Shown here one piece after another: positions 24,236 to 31,633 of a stretch of 64,000 nt of DNA. The position numbers were made by a program, and so were the translations under genes. The number at the start of each line of letters is the position of its first letter. Within the stretch, counting starts at the first letter, position 1. The notes under the pieces were generated by a model. It saw only the letters and a list, made by a program, of their open reading frames with translations, was not told the origin of the DNA and did no database searches. Origin of the DNA: an uncultured Collinsella sp. (GTDB lineage Bacteria; Actinomycetota; Coriobacteriia; Coriobacteriales; Coriobacteriaceae); contig CABUDQ010000004.1 of assembly GCA_902490365.1 (NCBI GenBank), positions 1 to 64,000 of the forward strand. Reading direction: 5' to 3'.

Positions 24236-25255
24236 GTGGGAACCGCGATCGACATGGCATTTGACGGCGCGACGCTTGCCGCCTGTCCGCTCTCGGCGCT
24301 GGTACTCTCGTTTGCCTTCTACGGTTTTTGCGGCTGGGTATGGGAGTCGACAGTCTGCGCCATGCTCAACCACGGACGCTTTGCCAACAGCGGCTTTTTG
24401 CTAGGGCCGTGTTGTCCCATCTACGGTGCGGGCGGCATTGCGTGCTGGTTGCTGCTGCGTGGAATCCCAGACGCCTCGAGCCAGTTTGTCGCTGCCGCGC
24501 TCGTATGCAGCGTGATCGAATATAGCGTGGGCGTGCTGTTGGAAAAAACGACGGGTGCCCGGTTTTGGGATTACTCGCATCTGCCGTTTAACCTGCACGG
24601 ACGCATCTGCCTGTACTGGGCCTGCGCGTTTGGCTTGGGTGCGTTGTGTATTTGCCGTTTAGTGGAGCCGGCATTGCTGGGGCTGCTTGGCCATCTGCCG
24701 GTGCTAATCGTGCGCTTGGCCGCCTTTATCGTCGCGGTCGCGATGATGGTCGATGCGGTGTGCTCGTTGGCGAGCTGGCGGCGTCTGTCCGATCAGCTTG
24801 AGCGTGTGCGTGCCGACCTTGCCGACCGCATCAATGAGTCGCTTGCCGACGCCTCCGACTCTATGCTCGAACGTATTCCCGATTCGGCGATTGACTCGGT
24901 GGCGCAGACGCATATCCGCGGTCGCGCCGTTAACGCTTGGCTGGCCGAGCTGGGCGACGCGGCGCTCGATGCCCTGCGCGAGAAGACTTCGATGCCGACG
25001 TTTATCTCGGATGGTGCTCGCGGCCTGGCGCTCGCTGCCCGCCGCGTGGCCGATGCCGCGCCGAGTATGCCGCGTCCGTCGCTCGGTCGTCGCCTTGCCG
25101 GCAAGCGCATGAGCCGCCCGGTACCGAGCGTGTCACTCAGCCGCCGCGACCTACGCTTCTTTAACGCCTTCCCGCGTCTGCGCATCAATCGTTACGAGGG
25201 TGTCATTCGAGCTACCGACCTCCGCGACCGAGCCCGCGAGCTGTTCCGGCGCTAG
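24236..25255 (+). CDS. CmpB-like membrane protein (putative ABC transporter permease family)
   Basis: A 339-residue protein with a GTG start. The first 170 residues hold about five membrane helices with the family blocks GFCGWVWESTVCAML, LLGPCCPIYG, LEKTTGARFWDYSHLPFNL and GRICLYWACAFG, typical of the ABC_trans_CmpB family. The remaining half is a cytoplasmic, mostly helical domain rich in Arg, longer than in many members. The family name is historical; transport has not been shown for most members. An in-frame ATG six codons later (24254) is an alternative start. It is translationally coupled to the HD gene. Confidence 0.8.
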   Translation: MGTAIDMAFDGATLAACPLSALVLSFAFYGFCGWVWESTVCAMLNHGRFANSGFLLGPCCPIYGAGGIACWLLLRGIPDASSQFVAAALVCSVIEYSVGVLLEKTTGARFWDYSHLPFNLHGRICLYWACAFGLGALCICRLVEPALLGLLGHLPVLIVRLAAFIVAVAMMVDAVCSLASWRRLSDQLERVRADLADRINESLADASDSMLERIPDSAIDSVAQTHIRGRAVNAWLAELGDAALDALREKTSMPTFISDGARGLALAARRVADAAPSMPRPSLGRRLAGKRMSRPVPSVSLSRRDLRFFNAFPRLRINRYEGVIRATDLRDRARELFRR

Positions 25256-25453
25256 CCAGAGCGGAGCCAAGCGCGCCCTTCTCGTTCGCACGTTTCCCGT
25301 TCGTTTCGCGTCCGTTGCCGCGCCGTTTCCAAGATTGCGGTGCCGTTTCCATTCGACAACGCAGCGTTTAACAACGCCGTATCTGGTCTACACCAGTTGC
25401 CCCTCGGCCGCATCATGAGCGCCGACAACGTTCATGCGACCAAGGGGGAGCGA

Positions 25454-26731
25454 ATGTACGATACGGGATCGACAACGTTTATGCTCATCTGCACCATGCT
25501 CGTGTTTTTAATGACACCGGGTCTGGCGTTTTTCTATGGCGGCCTGTCCAGGCGCAAAAATGTCATCAACACCATGCTTATGTGCTTTGGCGCCATTGGC
25601 CTGGTTGGTGTGCTGTGGATTGTTGCCGGCTGGTCGCTGGCCTACGGTGGCGACGGTTCTAGCCCGTTTATTGGCGGCTTTGACCAGTTGCTGTGCCTGC
25701 CGGTGCTCAACCAGGTGCTGCAGGCGGCCGAGGGCAATGCTGCGGATGGTGCCGTCTACCCTCAGATCATCAACATCGCCTTCCAGATGGCGTTTGCCAT
25801 GATCACCGCCGCTATCGTTACGGGCAGTCTGGCAGGCCGCGTTAAGTTTGGTGCCATGACGGCCTTCCTGGGCATTTGGCTGCTCGTGGTCTATGCGCCG
25901 CTCGCCCACATGGTTTGGGGCGGCGATGGTTCCTTTATCGGCGACATCATCGGCGCGCTCGACTTTGCCGGCGGCGACGTGGTACACATTTCGTCCGGTC
26001 TCACGGGCCTGATTCTCTGCTTAATGCTCGGCCGTCGTCGCGGCTTTGGCATGGTGAGCTACCGTCCGCATAACGTGCCGTTTGTGGCGCTGGGCGCCGG
26101 TCTACTTTGGTTTGGTTGGTTTGGCTTTAACGGCGGCAGCGAGTTTAAGGCCGACGCCGTGGCGGCACTCGCCATCCTCAACACCGTGACGGCCAGCGCG
26201 GCGGGCATGGTCTCGTGGCTTGTCGTCGAGCGCGTGCACACCGGTCGTCCCACGCTGGTGGGTGCTAGCACCGGTTTGGTTGCGGGCCTTGTGGTGGTTA
26301 CGCCGGGTGCGGGCTTTGTCGAGCCGTGGGCGGCGCTGGTCATGGGCCTGATCGTATCGCCCGTCTGCTATCTGGCCATCAGCCATCTTAAGACCAAGTT
26401 CGGCTACGACGATGCGCTCGACGCGTTCGGTTGCCACGGTATCGGCGGCATCTTGGGCGGTGTGCTCACGGGCCTGTTCTGCGTGCCGGAGCTCTCGTGG
26501 ACCGGTAAGGGCGGCCTGTTCTACACGGGCGACGTGTCGCTGCTTGTCTCGCAGGTTCTGGGCATTGTGGTGACGGTCGTTATTGTGCTGATGCTCGACT
26601 TGGTGATCGCCGCGGTGGTCAAGGCGCTGTTCCACGGTAGCCTGCGCGTGGACGAGGCCGACGAGGCACTGGGCCTGGATGCGAGTCAGCACGGCGAGAG
26701 CGCGTACCCCTCGTTCTCCGGACTCGATTAG
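25454..26731 (+). CDS. amt: Ammonium transporter
   Basis: A 425-residue Amt/MEP channel conducting ammonium across the cytoplasmic membrane, with eleven expected helices. Family signatures include GLAFFYGGLSRRKNVINTM, the twin-histidine region GGDVVHISSGLTGL and DAFGCHGIGGILGG, and DRVHTGRPT-like loops (VERVHTGRPTLVG). The open frame extends 38 codons upstream; I choose 25454 because CAAGGGGGAG lies a few bases before it and the first helix starts at once. It is followed after 212 bp by the PII gene, the usual Amt regulator, with a large hairpin between them. Confidence 0.95.
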   Translation: MYDTGSTTFMLICTMLVFLMTPGLAFFYGGLSRRKNVINTMLMCFGAIGLVGVLWIVAGWSLAYGGDGSSPFIGGFDQLLCLPVLNQVLQAAEGNAADGAVYPQIINIAFQMAFAMITAAIVTGSLAGRVKFGAMTAFLGIWLLVVYAPLAHMVWGGDGSFIGDIIGALDFAGGDVVHISSGLTGLILCLMLGRRRGFGMVSYRPHNVPFVALGAGLLWFGWFGFNGGSEFKADAVAALAILNTVTASAAGMVSWLVVERVHTGRPTLVGASTGLVAGLVVVTPGAGFVEPWAALVMGLIVSPVCYLAISHLKTKFGYDDALDAFGCHGIGGILGGVLTGLFCVPELSWTGKGGLFYTGDVSLLVSQVLGIVVTVVIVLMLDLVIAAVVKALFHGSLRVDEADEALGLDASQHGESAYPSFSGLD

Positions 26732-26738
26732 CAGCTTC

Positions 26739-26824
26739 CCCAAGCACCGCACCTTGCCGTTCAATCGTCGCTCACGTACTTAAGTACGCTTCGCTCCTCT
26801 TTCACGGCAATCTGCGGCACTTGG
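26739..26824. repeat. Large imperfect hairpin between amt and glnK
   Basis: Outer arms of 21 bp (26739-26759 with about 26804-26824; ends CCAAGCACCGCA and TGCGGCACTTGG) pair with few mismatches, and the centre holds the perfect palindrome CGTACTTAAGTACG (26775-26788). It could end most amt transcripts or protect the 3' end, and so set the amt to glnK ratio. Confidence 0.55.
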
Positions 26825-26943
26825 TAAACCTGCTAAGACCAGTCAGTTGAACTTATTGATCTCTGAGGTTGGTTTGCGGCACCTGGAAAACCCGTGCCAT
26901 GTGAAGGACAATTCATTTCTTTTATTGAAGAGAGGAATTCACT

Positions 26944-27282
26944 ATGAAGAAAATTACGGCTATCGTGCGCCAGGAGAAGCTTGAGGTTCTCAAAGATGCG
27001 CTGTTTGCTGCTGATGTTCGCGGTATGACTATCAACCAGGTGCAGGGCTGCGGCGCACAGCATGGCTGGAAGGAATACGTGCGCGGCAACGAGTTGCTTG
27101 TCAACACGATCCCTAAGGTGCAGTTCACCCTCATCTGCGCCGATGAACATGTCGACGGAATTGTCGACATCATCTGCAACGCCGCCCGCACCGGCGCCGT
27201 CGGCGACGGCAAGATCTGGGTCGAGCCGGTCGAGGAAGTCATCCGCATCCGCACCGGCGAACACGGCCCCGCCGCGGTGTAG
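26944..27282 (+). CDS. glnK: PII nitrogen regulatory protein
   Basis: A 112-residue trimeric signal protein that senses 2-oxoglutarate and ATP/ADP and blocks the ammonium channel. Motifs: MKKITAIVRQEKLEVLKDAL at the N-terminus, T-loop GWKEYVRGNELLVNTIPKV (residues 41-59) and GDGKIWVEPVEEVIRIRTGE (B/C loops). In the T-loop the residue at position 51, the Tyr that is uridylylated in E. coli and adenylylated in many Actinobacteria, is Leu, so that modification is not possible; Tyr45 remains. Context next to amt makes GlnK the best name. GAGAGGAATTC precedes the ATG. Confidence 0.93.
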   Translation: MKKITAIVRQEKLEVLKDALFAADVRGMTINQVQGCGAQHGWKEYVRGNELLVNTIPKVQFTLICADEHVDGIVDIICNAARTGAVGDGKIWVEPVEEVIRIRTGEHGPAAV

Positions 27283-27356
27283 AATCGACCGCCTACCATC
27301 CGCAACGTTAAAATGCTGCAATGAGGCACAAGACTTGCGTTGCGGATGGGCGGATT

Positions 27357-28019
27357 ATGGGTCGCAATAAATATCCCGAGGAGACGGTCGCGAAGATTCT
27401 CGACGCGGCACTGGAGCTATTCTGCGCACAGGGTTATGAGGGGACGAGCATTCAAGATATCGTTGACCGTCTTGATGGCATGACCAAGGGCGCTGTCTAT
27501 CATCACTTCAAGAGCAAAGAAGAGATTTTCAATGCCGCGTTTGATCGGGCGATGACTCCGATTGTTGAGCACCGCCGCTCGATGCTTGGCGTCGGTAATA
27601 TGACCGGAGCCCAAAAGCTCAAGCGACTGTACGCGCCCGAGTCCGTTGTTCCACAAATTGAGCTATGGGCACGTATGCGTCCTGCAGCAGATCCGGTAAA
27701 AAGCTCGCGCCTACTGGCGATGCAGTACCAGGGCTCATTTGACGAGTCGGCCGATGGCTGTCTCTTGCCAGTGATCGAGGAGGGCATCGCCGACGGCTCC
27801 ATTGCGTGCGAATGCCCGCGCGAAGCGGCGGAGGCCGTATCGTTGTTGGCGAATCTTTGGCTGCTGCCATTGTTCCGTCCGCTCGAGCCCAAGGAGCGAA
27901 TGCTCGCTCGCGCACAATGTTTGGCGCAGATGGCTGCCGCGGTGGGGCTCGATTTGGGTAATGAAGTGCTTCAGACAACGGCGCAGATTTGGGACGTATG
28001 GGACCGCGCCGGGTGGTAA
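27357..28019 (+). CDS. TetR-family regulator
   Basis: A 220-residue repressor-type protein with an N-terminal helix-turn-helix (LDAALELFCAQGYEGTSIQD, then GMTKGAVYHHFKSKEEIF) and a C-terminal ligand domain. The open frame begins 12 codons upstream, but MGRNKYPEETV at 27357 is the usual TetR beginning. It lies directly upstream of an MFS transporter on the same strand, and the 100-bp gap holds two palindromes, so it most likely controls that transporter and perhaps itself; ligand unknown. Confidence 0.9.
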   Translation: MGRNKYPEETVAKILDAALELFCAQGYEGTSIQDIVDRLDGMTKGAVYHHFKSKEEIFNAAFDRAMTPIVEHRRSMLGVGNMTGAQKLKRLYAPESVVPQIELWARMRPAADPVKSSRLLAMQYQGSFDESADGCLLPVIEEGIADGSIACECPREAAEAVSLLANLWLLPLFRPLEPKERMLARAQCLAQMAAAVGLDLGNEVLQTTAQIWDVWDRAGW

Positions 28020-28024
28020 TATAG

Positions 28025-28106
28025 ATACCAACGGTATGTAATTGATTTGTGAGGGTAGCCACGGCTGCCCTTTTCAAGTCATTAAATACATACTAGTGGT
28101 ATGTAT
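28025..28106. promoter_or_regulatory. Two candidate TetR operators before the MFS gene
   Basis: Palindrome 1 is ATACC-x3-GGTAT (28025-28037). Palindrome 2 is ATACATAC-x5-GTATGTAT (28086-28106), perfect over 8-bp arms. Both contain GGTATGTA. Palindrome 2 ends 13 bases before the MFS start and overlaps where a promoter or ribosome binding site would lie. Confidence 0.6.
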
Positions 28107-28119
28107 AGGGGGTGGGCTT

Positions 28120-29382
28120 ATGGCTGGGCTGAGAGACGTCGGCGTCTCGTTGAAATCAAAAACAGTGCGGTCAATCAGGCTCGCGGAACTTCTGGTTGCG
28201 CAGCTGTGCACGTATTCGATGCTGTCGGCGCTGTGCTTTGCGTATCCACTTTACTTGTTCGATTGCAGTGGATCGTCAACGTTATATGGCGCCGTCGTGG
28301 CGACGGCGTTCATACCCGGCGTACTCGCAACTCCGGCTGGTGGGATCTTAGCGGATCGGGGAAGACACCGCGAGGTCCTCGTGTCCCTCGGCATTGCTCT
28401 GATGACTGCATCACTGCTGTCTATCCCCATGAAGCGCTCGTTGCCTCTTGCGGTCGTCGTAGTAGCGATACTTTGTGTTCAATATGGTGTTCAATCGCTG
28501 CTAAAGCCAATGCTCCAAATTGAGACGGTGCGTATGGCGGGTGAAGAGAAGGTTGAGCGGGCCACTGCATTGGTTTCGCAGATGACCATGGTGAGCAATA
28601 TCTTGGGCCCTGTGGTCGGGACGGCAGTCTATGGGTGCTTTGGCATCGATGCTCTTTGCACAACCGCGTCGGTGGCGTTTGCGATTTCAGCTCTCTTGTT
28701 TGGGGTCGCACTCAAGCAAAACGCCTCATCTGAAACGATGAGAGACGGCGCGACTCGCACGACATGCCGAAACGATTTTCGGGAGTCGATTCGGTATCTG
28801 TTGCAAAATGCATCATTGGTCGCTGTGATTTTGCTTGCGGCAGTTTTGAACCTTGCGTTGGTTGGGCTAACGATTGGCGCTCCCATTATTGTTACAAAGC
28901 ATCTCGGCATGCAATCGTCCTGCGTTGGGATAGTTGAGGTTGCTCTGGGCCTGGGTGGTCTTACCGGCAGTGGCTTGGTCGGCATTTGGCCGCATCGTTT
29001 TTCTTTCAATGGCATATGCCGATATGTTGCGATGATCTGTTTTGGAGTCGCGCCGATTATTGTTACGCTGCTGTTCGGCGTAGATGTATGCGTGTTCACC
29101 GTGTTTGCGGTTGGTTCGGCATGGGTCATGGTGTGGGCGAGCATTACGTCGGTTGAAATCATCGCGTTTGTTCAGCGGGTAGCGCCGACTGAGCTCTGCG
29201 GAAAAGTGCTTTCGGTCGTTTACATGGTCCTTTCCTGCGCAACGCCTATCGGCCAATTGACGTACGGGGTTGCATATGATCGATGGACACCGGCGATTGT
29301 ATTCGCAGCCATGTTGGCGGTGCTGACGTTGACGACGGCTCTGTTTTATCGGCTGAAAAATCGATTGCGGCGATTGTCTTAA
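28120..29382 (+). CDS. MFS transporter (drug-efflux-like)
   Basis: A 420-residue protein with about twelve membrane helices. After the second helix comes the MFS loop AGGILADRGRHREVLVSLG (the G-x3-D-R-x-G-R-R motif), so it is a major-facilitator antiporter of the MFS_1 type. A TetR gene immediately upstream supports an inducible efflux role. The open frame extends 26 codons upstream, but GGGGGTGGG lies before the ATG at 28120 and the operator palindrome would otherwise be inside the gene. GC content is lower than in neighbours, suggesting past transfer. Confidence 0.85.
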   Translation: MAGLRDVGVSLKSKTVRSIRLAELLVAQLCTYSMLSALCFAYPLYLFDCSGSSTLYGAVVATAFIPGVLATPAGGILADRGRHREVLVSLGIALMTASLLSIPMKRSLPLAVVVVAILCVQYGVQSLLKPMLQIETVRMAGEEKVERATALVSQMTMVSNILGPVVGTAVYGCFGIDALCTTASVAFAISALLFGVALKQNASSETMRDGATRTTCRNDFRESIRYLLQNASLVAVILLAAVLNLALVGLTIGAPIIVTKHLGMQSSCVGIVEVALGLGGLTGSGLVGIWPHRFSFNGICRYVAMICFGVAPIIVTLLFGVDVCVFTVFAVGSAWVMVWASITSVEIIAFVQRVAPTELCGKVLSVVYMVLSCATPIGQLTYGVAYDRWTPAIVFAAMLAVLTLTTALFYRLKNRLRRLS

Positions 29383-29441
29383 CGCGCTGGGGCACCGTGA
29401 ATTTGTGAAGGCGGTGGTACGCCGCGCCGGGACGGCATTGT

Positions 29442-29497
29442 TTGGACATGCCTCTCCTTCGTCTACAATATCGGGCAGACGAAGGAGAGGCATGTCC
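29442..29497 (+). promoter_or_regulatory. Promoter interwoven with a 21-bp perfect inverted repeat
   Basis: Arms 29444-29464 and 29477-29497 are perfect inverted copies with a 12-nt loop. The right arm contains the Shine-Dalgarno (AAGGAGAGG) and start codon of the HAD gene. A promoter-like pair, TTGGAC (29442-29447) and TACAAT (29464-29469) with 16-bp spacing, would start transcription near 29476, after the left arm, making the repeat a DNA operator. If transcription starts upstream, the RNA hairpin would hide the ribosome binding site. Confidence 0.55.
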
Positions 29498-30355
29498 ATG
29501 ATCAAGATGTTCGCGAGTGACTTAGACGGAACGCTGCTGAACGCCCTGCACGAGGCGGATGGGACCATCCGCCGCGCCATTCGCGAGCTGACTGAGGCTG
29601 GCCTGCACGTGGTTCCCGCGACTGGACGCTCGACGTTGCCGATCGGCGAGCATGGCTTTACGGGCTTGGCGCTTGACGCCTGCTGCTCCAATGGATCCAT
29701 CGTGCGCGACAGCCATGGCGAGGTGCTCAAGACTTGGACCATCGGCCCGCAGGTCACTGAGGAACTGCTCAAGGCGTTCCCGGACATTTGCTTTGATTGC
29801 TCCACGCCCGATGGCATGTTTTCGAGCGGTTCGTTCGAGATGCATCAGGCGGGCTTTAAAAAGGACAGCCCCATCAAGCGTATTGTGATGCGCGGCATGC
29901 GTGCGCGCGGCGGGTATCACGAGGAACAGTATTTCGACCAGTCGATCGGCGATATCTTGCGTCACGATGTATGCAAGATCAATTGTCGCGTGACCTCGCC
30001 CGAGCTGGAGCGTGACCTTAAGTCGTATCTTGCCGAGCGATCGGACCGCGTGGTCAACGCGCCGTTCGATCCGGTGATGTTCGAGATCACGGACGTGGCG
30101 TGTAACAAGGGCGAGAGTGTGGCCTGGCTGGCGGGCTACTACGGCATTGCCGAGGACGAGGTCGCGGTTTATGGCGACGGCGGAAACGACATCGCCATGC
30201 TCAAGCGTTTCCGCCACAGCTATGCGACCAAAAACGGCAGCAATGCAGCTAAGGCCGCCGCGAGCGCAACTATCGGCAGTTGCATGGTCCACGCCGTTCC
30301 CAAACACATGCTCGCCACCATGCGCAAGCAAAACTCCCGCACCGTCATCGAATAA
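29492..30355 (+). CDS. HAD-superfamily phosphatase, Cof type
   Basis: A 287-residue cytoplasmic sugar-phosphate-phosphatase-like enzyme of subfamily IIB. Motif I is FASDLDGTLLN with the nucleophile Asp, motif II VVPATGRST, and motif IV VYGDGGNDIAMLKRF (metal Asp residues), with the Cof cap domain between. Substrate unknown; flavin or sugar phosphates are usual. Start at 29492 is supported by AAGGAGAGG five bases upstream, though the open frame continues 29 codons further up. The region before it carries an exceptional inverted repeat. Confidence 0.9.
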   Translation: MSMIKMFASDLDGTLLNALHEADGTIRRAIRELTEAGLHVVPATGRSTLPIGEHGFTGLALDACCSNGSIVRDSHGEVLKTWTIGPQVTEELLKAFPDICFDCSTPDGMFSSGSFEMHQAGFKKDSPIKRIVMRGMRARGGYHEEQYFDQSIGDILRHDVCKINCRVTSPELERDLKSYLAERSDRVVNAPFDPVMFEITDVACNKGESVAWLAGYYGIAEDEVAVYGDGGNDIAMLKRFRHSYATKNGSNAAKAAASATIGSCMVHAVPKHMLATMRKQNSRTVIE

Positions 30356-30384
30356 TGTGACAAAGGGACAGCCCCTTTGTCACA
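30356..30384. repeat. Hairpin of the GGGACAG family after the HAD gene
   Basis: Arms TGTGACAAAGGG and CCCTTTGTCACA (starting at 30356, directly after the stop codon) pair over 12 bp around ACAGC. It has the GGGACAG core of the 44821-44855 element. It can serve as transcript end though it lacks a T-run. Confidence 0.6.
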
Positions 30385-30397
30385 GGGGCCTGTGTGC

Positions 30398-30429
30398 TTG
30401 GAATACGAACATATATTCGTATATATAAC
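30398..30429 (+). promoter_or_regulatory. Promoter with LexA-type SOS box
   Basis: A -35-like TTGGAA (30398-30403) and a -10-like TATATA (30420-30425, register uncertain by two bases) flank a 20-bp palindrome at 30403-30422 with perfect 7-bp arms. Its core CGAACATATATTCG (30406-30419) matches the Gram-positive LexA consensus CGAACATATGTTCG at 13 of 14 positions. A repressor here would block the polymerase directly. The first gene downstream is the small peptide at 30510. Confidence 0.65.
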
Positions 30430-30474
30430 TAGGCTCTGGTAGAATCGGTATCGTTGACGGCAGTTCCATGTGCC

Positions 30475-30509
30475 GGGCAGCGCCCTCCATCTGATGGGAG
30501 GTGATGCCC
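30475..30509 (+). promoter_or_regulatory. Shine-Dalgarno-sequestering hairpin
   Basis: GGGCA (30475-30479) pairs with TGCCC (30505-30509) and CCCTCC (30483-30488) with GGGAGG (30496-30501), with a 3/3 internal loop and a 7-nt apical loop. The stem contains the strong ribosome binding site GGGAGGTGAT and ends at the base before the ATG. Translation would need this stem to open. Confidence 0.7.
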
Positions 30510-30635
30510 ATGACCGATCTGATTGATTTTGTGAGGCTCCTGACCGCCTTGGTCTCGCTCCTCACGACGCTCATCGGACTTTCCGAGGCACTTAAGCAAC
30601 GTTCGAAGCAACGTAAAAGGGGTCGCCGCCGCTAA
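30510..30635 (+). CDS. Small hydrophobic peptide, candidate type I toxin (41 aa)
   Basis: The 41-residue product has one hydrophobic segment (residues about 4-25, rich in Leu, Thr and Val) and a strongly basic tail (KQRSKQRKRGRRR), the layout of membrane-acting type I toxins and of the holin-like toxin family of Gram-positive bacteria. Evidence that it is real: a nearly perfect anti-16S match (GGGAGGTGAT) four bases upstream, a hairpin covering that site, an upstream promoter with a LexA-like box, and a predicted antisense RNA over its end. TisB of E. coli is a known SOS-controlled type I toxin with the same logic but unrelated sequence. Toxicity itself is inference. Confidence 0.6.
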   Translation: MTDLIDFVRLLTALVSLLTTLIGLSEALKQRSKQRKRGRRR

Positions 30636-30698
30636 GGCGTTGACCCCTTAAACCAAGCAACGGCGCTGCCCAGCTAACCACAACTTGGGCTGCCGTCG
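30614..30698 (-). ncRNA. Predicted antisense RNA (antitoxin candidate)
   Basis: On the minus strand TTGTTC (30732-30727) and TAGAAT (30709-30704) with exact 17-bp spacing form a good promoter, starting RNA near 30698. A terminator stem of 8 bp (30617-30624 with 30642-30649, GGGGTC/GACCCC) followed by T residues ends it near 30614. The predicted RNA of about 85 nt is complementary to the last seven codons and 3' region of the peptide mRNA. Its 5' part can fold into a hairpin (about 30663-30696). Confidence 0.45.
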
Positions 30699-30844
30699 AC
30701 ACTATTCTACCCACGAATGCCATTTTGAACAATCGGTAATACCGCTCCAAAAGCCAGGCACAACCGGCACAACCTAGGCGGTCACTGGATGCGACAAAGG
30801 GATAATCCCTCTGCCACATTCCAAATATTGCCTTTACGTGTTGA

Positions 30845-30889
30845 TGCACACGGTGTGCAATAATACTCGCACTGTGCAATAGCGCACAG
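30845..30889. promoter_or_regulatory. Candidate operator pair before the TTG-start TetR gene
   Basis: TGCACAC-G-GTGTGCA (30845-30859) is a perfect palindrome. CTGTGC-x6-GCACAG (30872-30889) is a second. The direct repeat TGTGCAATA occurs in both, 19 bases apart. They lie 12-66 bases upstream of the regulator gene, so autoregulation and control of the downstream activase gene is likely. Confidence 0.5.
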
Positions 30890-30910
30890 GCTGAGTAACA
30901 AGGAGGACGC

Positions 30911-31621
30911 TTGTCCCAGCTCGAGAAATGTGATCGCCGGTCCCTTCGCTCGCAGCGTGCCCTTCGCCAGGCACTTGCTAGCGAGCTTGCCGAAAGCGGC
31001 GACCTTTCGCGCATTAATGTCGCGTCGCTCACCGAGCGCGCTGGCCTTACGCGTCGCACGTTCTATTCGCACTACCGCGATATTCCCGACTTTATCAATC
31101 AAATCGAGGATGGCTTGCTGGCCGAGATCCGTGAGCGCATTGAGCTCATCACCGCAGCTCAGCTGCCTGATCTCTATCACAACATCGATGAGCTCGAGCC
31201 GGCGCCCGGTTCGGTTGAGCTGCTGCGTTATCTTGCGGCCAACCGCGACTTAATCGGTGCGCTGCTGGGTCCGGGCGGCGACCAGGCCTTCATTAAAAGG
31301 ATTATCGACACCGCGCGTGAGGCTGTGGTGCCGCGTGCGCAGACGGGTATTTTGGGCCTGGCGCTGGGTACGTTCTTTGACTACTACGTCACCTACGTCG
31401 TGAGTGCCGAGGTCGGCATGATTCAGCGCTGGTTTGAGCGTGGGCTCACCGAATCGCCCGAGGCCATGGCGCGCATTATGACGGTGCTCGCTTTTGTGCG
31501 TCCCGGCGACCTGTATGGCCAACCCATTGATATCAACGTGCCGGAATACGGCATGAAGCTATTGAACTTGCAGCTCGAGGACGCGGCCGACACCGCCGCA
31601 ACCGTCGAGTCCAACAACTAA
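30911..31621 (+). CDS. TetR-family regulator (TTG start)
   Basis: A 236-residue protein with an N-terminal TetR helix-turn-helix (RINVASLTERAGLTRRTFYSHY). The TTG start at 30911 is chosen because AGGAGG lies four bases upstream and no ATG or GTG gives a full domain. The C-terminal domain is long and hydrophobic in places, as in ligand-binding TetR proteins. It ends 12 bases before the 1593-residue activase gene, so the two are co-transcribed and it probably controls that gene. Confidence 0.85.
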   Translation: MSQLEKCDRRSLRSQRALRQALASELAESGDLSRINVASLTERAGLTRRTFYSHYRDIPDFINQIEDGLLAEIRERIELITAAQLPDLYHNIDELEPAPGSVELLRYLAANRDLIGALLGPGGDQAFIKRIIDTAREAVVPRAQTGILGLALGTFFDYYVTYVVSAEVGMIQRWFERGLTESPEAMARIMTVLAFVRPGDLYGQPIDINVPEYGMKLLNLQLEDAADTAATVESNN

Positions 31622-31633
31622 GAGGAGAGACAG

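Noticed and set aside
29405..29491. 29-codon N-terminal extension of the HAD phosphatase
   Set aside because: The extension encodes an Arg-rich stretch through the inverted repeat and promoter; the HAD motif begins right after the ATG at 29492, which has a good ribosome binding site.
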